Shown here one piece after another: positions 57,710 to 64,000 of a stretch of DNA of 64,000 nucleotides. Source of the DNA: Trichaptum fuscoviolaceum (lineage: Eukaryota > Basidiomycota > Agaricomycetes > Hymenochaetales > Trichaptaceae); NCBI GenBank assembly GCA_910574455.1, contig CAJSYZ010000009.1, positions 3,613,040 through 3,677,039 on the forward strand, written 5' to 3'. The stretch's first letter is position 1. Each line of letters opens with the position of its first letter. Made by a program: the position numbers and the translations under genes. The notes under the pieces were generated by a model. It was not told where the DNA came from, did no database searches, and was given only the letters and a program-made list of their open reading frames with translations.

Positions 57710-59400
57710 CCAGAAACCATTTCTTGCGGAAAATCACCAGTATGAATATTCAAGCTTCCAAATTCCCTTACTAGCTACAGTCTCCTATTTCAAGACCTCA
57801 ATCTGCTATACTCTCAGTGTCTTAATATTCAAATTGGGTATTGAATGGCCGATGCCGCTCATCTCCTGAATACACAGAAAACAGCCGCTTCCAGAGTTGA
57901 AAAGGCTTCATTTCGGTTATTTTTTCCTCTCCATTTTGTTTGTTCACTGGCAAGTGTCAATTCTAATACAAGCTACCGTATCCTCATACAAGTCAATGCA
58001 ACATGTCTTGTGAAGGGCGAGAACCCCTCGCGATCGGATGAACGTTCTTGCCAGGGTTTGCAAATATAAGTACTGTACGTTACTTTCTGATTCCATCCGC
58101 ACGATCAATTGCATCCCTCTGATGTATGTATCTGCTTTGAAAAGGACAGGACTATTGATCCGGCACTCTGGCGTGTGCGACGCTTTCTGGTTCCACCATA
58201 AGCACTCGTAAAATTACCTCTCTATACTAAGGAAGATCGCACCTTATAAACAAACTGTGTGAATTTATCGGCTCATCACATTAAGACAGACTCGGAATAA
58301 ATGGTTACTCACATCATCTAGTAAGTCATGCGCTCTTTTATCATCAACGTCTTTCATTCTTGCTCACTGCGGATCTACGGCATAAGTCGCTCATCTTTTC
58401 GATCTGATGGATCAGAGCCCATGGCGTCAACGTGCTTTATTTTAGACTCGGGTACATGCTCCCGCTCAACCTCTTAGACCGCATAGGCTTACTTATGTTG
58501 TTTTAAAGGTTATGTAAACAAGTGTGAGATGAAGGCGACCGTAAGTCTACTCAAAGCAAGGTCACCAGCTAGCTGATAGATATCAATTGACAGATTGTAG
58601 TCGAACAATTGATGCTCCTGAGCTTCGAAGATCAATCGGAAGAACTCTCTACACTACCGATAACCCCTAGATCAGAACGCCAGTGTGAAGACTGAAGCGC
58701 AAAAATTGGCCTACGAAGCGCCGATAGGCTGCCAGTGGTACTGTAGTACATCACATGCTGTGAGCCGCCGGCATCCTGATCTCTTCTTTCTGTGCTCTCA
58801 CTGAATAATTATTGCAACTCAACCTACTTACCGACATGTAGCTTCAGTAAACACGAGATGTCTGCAGAATGCAAAACCATTAAGCCACCGCCTCGCCTGA
58901 AGTACATCGCCTATCGTTTTCGGCTAGTAGCGGAAACATATGCGATCAGTAGAACGCTCAATGATCGAAAAGCAGAGCACGACTTACACGGAACTTTGGA
59001 AGAAGGGAAGTTCCTCGCCATGCACTCCTCTTCTACTGATTATCTGGTGTCTCATCTAGAAGAGGAATGTATGTGAATCGATCATATGCACCATCCGGTA
59101 TTTTGAGATCAACGTAAAAGAACTCCGACTTGTATGAGTGCATCTTTGTTCAAAGATGGACGCTATACTTGTAATCGCAAGCATTGGGGATCATCTTCGC
59201 CTGCTAAAGTGGACATGCGAAGCTTACATTGTGTATGATATAAAGCAAGTCATTATTCGTACCTACAATCAGATTCGGAGACCCCGCAGTAATGGCCCTT
59301 ACCAGCTGTATCTCAGTTGACTTGTCGCAGAACTTCGGGATTATCTTTTGGGGTACGTCTGGAGCTTACACTTTATACCTCTGCATCTGACATACATCAT
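57710..59400. other. intergenic region with weak ORFs
   Basis: About 1.7 kb. A plus-strand stretch at 58858-59076 (MSAECKTIKPPPRLKYIAYR) is a candidate small ORF or a first exon of the membrane protein downstream, but no domain or splice link was found. Confidence 0.35.
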
Positions 59401-59420
59401 CTGACAACCAATGTGTCTCA

Positions 59421-61349
59421 ACGAAAGCTTTTGCGATTGCAACAGCGTAAGTTACAATCTCGAATTATTTCATGTATTTGCAATTGAACTTCAGACACGG
59501 GCAGACTTCTTGGTGTATCAATTGTGCAGGGCTACCTCTATTTCTTTGATAACAATGACGGATGGCCCTTAAGGCTTTTCGTGAGTATTCAAATTGACAT
59601 AAATATTTCGTTATTAATGCTCTGTTATCGGTTGCAGGTTACCAATTTGTTGTGAGGATTTTATAGTCCGCCTATGATTTTCAAAGCTGAGGGACCCTCG
59701 CGTAGGATTTTAGATTTAGCATCAACAATACTTGTCGCTCACTCACTTCACGTTTATCTGGTTCGTACATACAATTCATGAATAATATGAAGTACACTAA
59801 CTGTTTCTCGCCTGTTTTCCAGATACAAAACTTTGGAAATCCATCGGCACTTCTCTTCATACCAGCGTTAGTCTGTATGATTGATAATAGACGAGGGCTA
59901 TGCTGAGAATGCATGGCGATCAATAGCCCATATGCCGTGGAGTTCCTTATCAGTGCTGTTATAGCTTTCGAGTGAGTCACCTACATCGACGTGAAAGTTT
60001 AGTAACTGAGAACGAAATAGATCCCAGCTCTTCTACTCTAATCAGATTTATAAGGGTTAGATACTCAGCGGTCACAATCTCAGCTTTGTTTCTAAACTAC
60101 TAAAATAGCAACAAACAATAGCAAGTATAAATGGGTATCCGTCGTTGTTGTACGTTCTCGACCATCATATCTGCTGAGAATGTAGACTTAGTTACTCCTG
60201 AACTATTAGATTCTGTTCTCGGTTGCTGGGCTGGGTAAGGGAAAGGAATCTTTATCATCCTTTCAAAGCACTGATGCAATGTATACTTCAGGATTTGGCT
60301 TAGGTTCGATCCATCCTTTTATATTCTTCGTTTCCTGACATTTACTACACTAGCATTGTTTATCGGAATGTTAGAAGAGGGACTCACCATTGCAAGTCTG
60401 TACGATGGAAGGCTCAAGGTAAGTTTACGCACCTCTAGTTTAATACCTCATTTTTACCATCTCTCTTCTTAAAGGTTATAGGAGATTTATACAACAGTAT
60501 GACAGGATTATGTGACATTATTGCAACTACTGCTATGTGCACATTTCTTTTGACAGTACAGACGCCGTATAGACGGTGAGTAGACTGACTTACAACCTAA
60601 CATTCTTCCTTAAGAACCATGTTACTGAAGTAAGCAATTCATCAACAGAACAAAATCGGTTGTCAACTATTTGCTGTTCTTTGCTGTCAACCGAGGAGTC
60701 TTTGTTGCTTTGACACAGATAGCTTACTTTGCAACATATATGGCGGCTCCCACTAAAAGCTACTGGTACGTTTTTCACCGCGTAAGTTGAAACCACCCGA
60801 ATGTTTGTCTTTAGGATGCCTTTCCACCTCAGCGTCAGCAAGCTTCACATAAATACTCTCCGTACGGCATCCACTGTTTAGTGATACATCTCTCTGACTT
60901 TTACTATGTTTGTCTTTCGTTCCAGTCGCCATGTACGCACAGTTATCATGTTAGTTTTCTACCTATAACCCGAGCCTTTGTCCACAGGTTGAACTCTCGA
61001 GCATTTCTCCGTTCCAAGCTGAGCGTGTTTACTGTGCACCGCACTAGTAGCTCTCAAACAAGCGATCCAACAAGCTCTGGAAAGACTACGAGGGAGGACA
61101 CGGGACCTCGTCCTCGGACATATGAGTTGGGGGACCTTACCATGAATATTGTCAGTACTGCACATTGGTTACAATCATGATCGAGCTTTTTATGACTCTT
61201 TAATAACAGGCTGATACTGTGAAGTCACGCACTACAGAACTTACAGAGAGCCGACCATCTTTGACCGATCCCTTCCCTCTCGAAAAGCAGAATCGCACCA
61301 ACAACATCCTGGTCACTTCGGAGATCGATGCAGCTATCGACTCGGAATA
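59421..61349 (+). CDS. fungal multi-pass membrane protein, DUF6534-like
   Basis: Exons along the plus strand match the DUF6534 pattern. TGRLLGVSIVQGYLYFFDNN then DGWPLRLFV (59492-59580) corresponds to TM2 and the loop. ILDLASTILVAHSLHVYLV (about 59707-59760) is next. Then IQNFGNPSALLFIPA (about 59820), NSPYAVEFLISAVIAFE (about 59930), FRIWLRFDPSFYILRFLTFT then TLALFIGMLEEGLTIASLYD (about 60290-60420), and VIGDLYNSMTGLCDIIATTA then MCTFLLTVQTPYRR (about 60477-60580). TKSVVNYLLFFAVNRGVFVA then LTQIAYFATYMAAPTKSYW follows (60652-60765) and FHLSVSKLHINTLR/RLNSRAFLRSKLS is the conserved family ending (VLSKLYVNSFLATLNARR). A Ser/Thr-rich tail ends SEIDAAIDSE with TAA near 61347. The first exon is uncertain; some short mid exons do not join cleanly, so partial decay is possible. 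Function unknown. Confidence 0.65.
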
Positions 61350-62267
61350 AAAAATATTGTTCCGAATCGCCAACTCACTCGTAGTGGAGCAATGGAAGAA
61401 TGATGAATCTGACTTTCGAATGTAGCAACATATATATGATCTTGAAGTATAAATGCAGTATGGATTGAATTCAAGCTCAAGTTGAAGCTTCGACCTCTGG
61501 TATCTACATGTGCTCTATAAGAGCTTTTTGCATTGTGCTATTTTCCCTTCGGAGTCTTACCCTCTCTGGATAGTTGAACTCGCTAGGCTATGTTATGTTC
61601 AGCGACTCTTCGGGGCTAACGTGGCGTTCGAGTTTGTGTGGTATATTCAGACTCGGAGAACATCGCTGCGTGTGCCAGAGCCCATAGTTATTTTGCTGTA
61701 GGATCTACAGATTTATATGTTGCCAGTGTGCAAGTACTCTCGCAAGCCAGTCGTTAATGCTTCGTCTACGCAAGACTAGCGGCTGAATTACATTCTGAGA
61801 TACGGCGCGGAACTTGAAATACTAGTATTGGATCTGCCAGTGAACTTGAAATGAACCGTCTAGCGGAAATAAACAACGACTTCAAGTTACCAATGTAGCA
61901 CAATAGCTGCACTGTTTTGCTGCATAAAGCTTTCCAACTAGTTTATTAGATCTTTAAACAAGAACTCAACACAGGACCTTGGAGCTAATATCATTACATA
62001 CATGTCACGTCCGTATTCTTAATCCATGTTCAAATTTCGTCTGAACCTTTACTCATTGTCAACTCCGAAGTCAGATCATCGAGTAAGCTCATTTAATCTA
62101 CACATAGTGTTCAAGTCTCAGTAAGTACATAATCTAAAATCGATTGGACGTGCCTCATCTGACCCAGAGGGGGGATATGTCTTGCTAGTAGTATGTTCGC
62201 ATGATCAGTCCAAGCAATTCACAAAAGGCTGACATACCACACCAAGCAGAATGGTCTCTTTATGACT
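61350..62267. other. intergenic region
   Basis: About 900 bp. Includes the 18-nt CTCGCAAGCCAGTCGTTA (61739-61756) that is also in the hairpin at 12989, and repeated AACTTGAA motifs at 61812, 61850 and 61879. No gene recognised. Confidence 0.45.
61739..61756. repeat. dispersed copy of the 12.99-kb hairpin arm
   Basis: CTCGCAAGCCAGTCGTTA is identical over 18 nt to part of the left arm at 12990-13007. No second arm is visible here, so it may be a degraded solo end. Confidence 0.55.
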
Positions 62268-64000
62268 TCAGGCCGAAGAAATAGACAAAGATGCCATATT
62301 AGTCACAAGAGCCGGGTCGGGCCCAATCATAACCGCCTTGCCATCAGACACATCCTTCCAGTCCGTCCATACATCCACATTTCCGTTAGTAGATTCCCAT
62401 CGTGCCACAAGCTCGCCGAGAAGGGTTTTCCGCGCCTGCCCCTTAGCAAAGGACCGCTTCGTCACGACAACCATCCCCTTCTTACAGCGAGTCAGCATGA
62501 CATTGACTCGGTTCTTGGACTTGAGAAACCCCGGAGAACTTGTTCGGACAACGGAGACGATCACGTAGTCCGCTTCGTTTCCTGGTGCACAACATTAGAC
62601 TGGCTGCTTTGGGTATGTAAAGCAATAATTCAGTGCAAGCACCTGCGGCGTACCTTGAAAGCTATCAACATTGAAGACGTTGTCAAATCGTAAATGCGCA
62701 TCCTTCAGCGCTTTTGCAATAGCATTCCTTTGCGCATCATAAGGCGTTATTATGCAATAGTCCTTCTTCTTGAAGTACTTGCGGACAAGTCTGACGATCG
62801 TCTGCACTTCCCTGGAGTTCTTTGTCCGGATTGTTTAGATATGATAAATAAAATATTGTCCAGTGAGAGACTGACCTTCCAACTCAGACATTGATTCTCT
62901 TCATACCCATTACAGACATCAACTAATCTCACACATGAACTGGAAGTTATGTTGTGTTCTGACTTCAGGGCCGATGCATATACTGATTTCGAGATGAATG
63001 ATCCAAGTTCCATGGGCATACGATCTGCAAAGCTTATGAGTATATATGGTTTTTAATATTTAGCACAAATCATACACTGAGTGTCGAGAAAAAATGCTTG
63101 AGCCTGTAAGTGTTTCAAATCGAAGATACTCTGTAATGTTGGGGCCGCGTCTTGTCCGTATGGAGGCACTACAAACTTGCTCAGACCTCGAAGCTACGTA
63201 AGCCGCAGCAAAAAATAAATAAACCCACACTGCTTTGGATCTCCGAAGAAGCAAACTTTCTTCAAATCACGAAACTTTCCGAAAAGGTGCTATAGGGACA
63301 GTTTCTGTTAATGGGATCCCACATAACAACCAATGCTGGACTCACAAGATAATCCAGAATGCCAACCTGCGATGCTTCGTCTACAACTAAATTTGTCACC
63401 GGTACACAGCCGAATACTCCCTTTTGTAATAAAAGTGGATTCGACAACGTTCCAAGGGTGCAAAGAATGACTCGCGTGCTCCGGAAAAGGGATGCTAAGT
63501 CCACATCTTTCTGAGTGAACGTATCCGTACAGATGAGTTGGGACCGAACAACATCGTATATCTGCTCATGCCTTCATTGGAGCAAGACAATAAGCGCACT
63601 TATCGGGTGTAAGCATAGTCATACACGTACATACCATTCATAGTAGAATTCTTTCGATACAATCAGCTTGAATGACACTTCGTGTTTAGCAAGGCTTTCA
63701 GCTATGTTCTTTACTCCCACGTTTGACTGTGCGACTGCCCAGACTGTTTGATGTTGCGTTTGCCACTCACGAATGGCTACGGAAATCGTTGAGGTTTTCC
63801 CGGTCCCTGGGGGTCCGTGCACTAGAACGACAGGATCCTTCGAGCTTACCATTGCTTCCACAACATTCGACTGGGACTGGTTCAGGTGACGCATCGCTTG
63901 ACCTACGCGTAGTGCCGCATCGGTCACCTTCAACGACTTCGTGTTGCCTTTCCGAGGGAACCATACGAGCGAGATGAAGGGTGTCCTTGGCGAGACCAAA
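62268..64000 (-). CDS. SF1 helicase, Upf1-like (5' end beyond window)
   Basis: Partial gene; the N-terminus is past 64000. On the minus strand: motif Q/I region LNQSQSNVVEAMVSSKDPVV then LVHGPPGTGKTSTIS (Walker A, about 63815). Motif Ia: VWAVAQSNVGVKNIAESLAK. Motif II: LVVDEASQVG (63385-63365), the DEAS box in place of DEAD. Motif III: KKVCFFGDPKQL, joined over an intron. Then SIFDLKHLQAQAFFLDTQ/YRMPMELGSFISKSVYAS, and the RecA2 half: REVQTIVRLVRKYFKKKDYC, then IITPYDAQRNAI, FNVDSFQGNEADYVIVSVVR (motifs V, with the exon joint at GNE) and NRVNVMLTRCKKGMVVV (motif VI), ending MASLSISSA with TGA at 62268-62270. All core helicase motifs are present. RNA/DNA unwinding is expected; the subfamily (Upf1, ZNFX1 or Sen1-like) cannot be set without the N-terminus. 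Confidence 0.88.

Overview
This is a fungal nuclear window, almost certainly from a basidiomycete of the class Agaricomycetes and probably a white-rot wood decayer. The evidence is direct: nearly every gene is split by many short GT-AG introns of about 50-60 bp; there is no operon layout or ribosome binding site; and the gene content includes a cellobiose dehydrogenase, a GH16 laminarinase-type glucanase, a polyporopepsin-type aspartic protease, two tyrosinases, a class I hydrophobin candidate, a DUF6534-type membrane protein and FAD monooxygenases typical of mushrooms. The order cannot be fixed from sequence alone; Polyporales is a guess from the resemblance of the secreted enzymes.

Layout. 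1-3.5 kb: decayed copies of three housekeeping-type genes (a Ser/Thr kinase, a coatomer beta-prime WD40 segment, and a TFIIF alpha copy). 3.6-4.7 kb: a short element-like stretch bounded by about 130-bp direct repeats, then a hairpin. 4.8-7.0 kb (-): an MFS sugar transporter. 7.6-16.8 kb (-): five tandem paralogous short-chain dehydrogenases of the acetoin/diacetyl reductase type with a shared promoter module. 18.7-20.3 kb (+): GH16 glucanase. 21.2-22.0 kb (+): small unknown protein. 22.1-23.9 kb (-): TKL-like kinase. 24.3-27.2 kb (-): cellobiose dehydrogenase. 27.9-28.7 kb (-): possible unrecognised gene. 29.4-30.8 kb (-): RluA-type pseudouridine synthase. 31.5 kb: a relic of a tyrosinase 3' end, followed by two full tyrosinases at 32.3-35.2 and 36.6-39.5 kb (+). 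39.7-41.2 kb (-): aspartic protease. 44.1-44.6 kb (-): hydrophobin candidate. 45.5-46.4 kb (-): NmrA-like NAD(P)-binding protein. 48.4-49.7 kb (-): multi-pass membrane protein. 50.5-53.7 kb (+): two unknown helical proteins. 54.6-55.2 kb: a non-autonomous DNA transposon (MITE) with perfect 35-bp terminal inverted repeats. 55.7-57.7 kb (+): FAD-dependent monooxygenase. 59.4-61.3 kb (+): DUF6534-like membrane protein. 62.3-64.0 kb (-): Upf1-like SF1 helicase running off the right edge.

Functionally the centre of the window looks like an extracellular biomass-attack and phenol-handling neighbourhood: secreted glucanase, cellobiose dehydrogenase and protease, intracellular tyrosinases, a sugar importer and an amplified NAD(P)H-dependent reductase family. 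Grouping these into one pathway is inference; they are not obviously co-regulated, except that the five reductases share one promoter design. I found no CRISPR array, rRNA, confident tRNA or known secondary-metabolite backbone gene. The most unusual features are the five-copy reductase array with its conserved upstream module, the perfect-TIR MITE, the TSD-like flanked hairpin, the tyrosinase family birth-and-death, and the leading pseudogene cluster. Exon boundaries were assigned by eye and are approximate.
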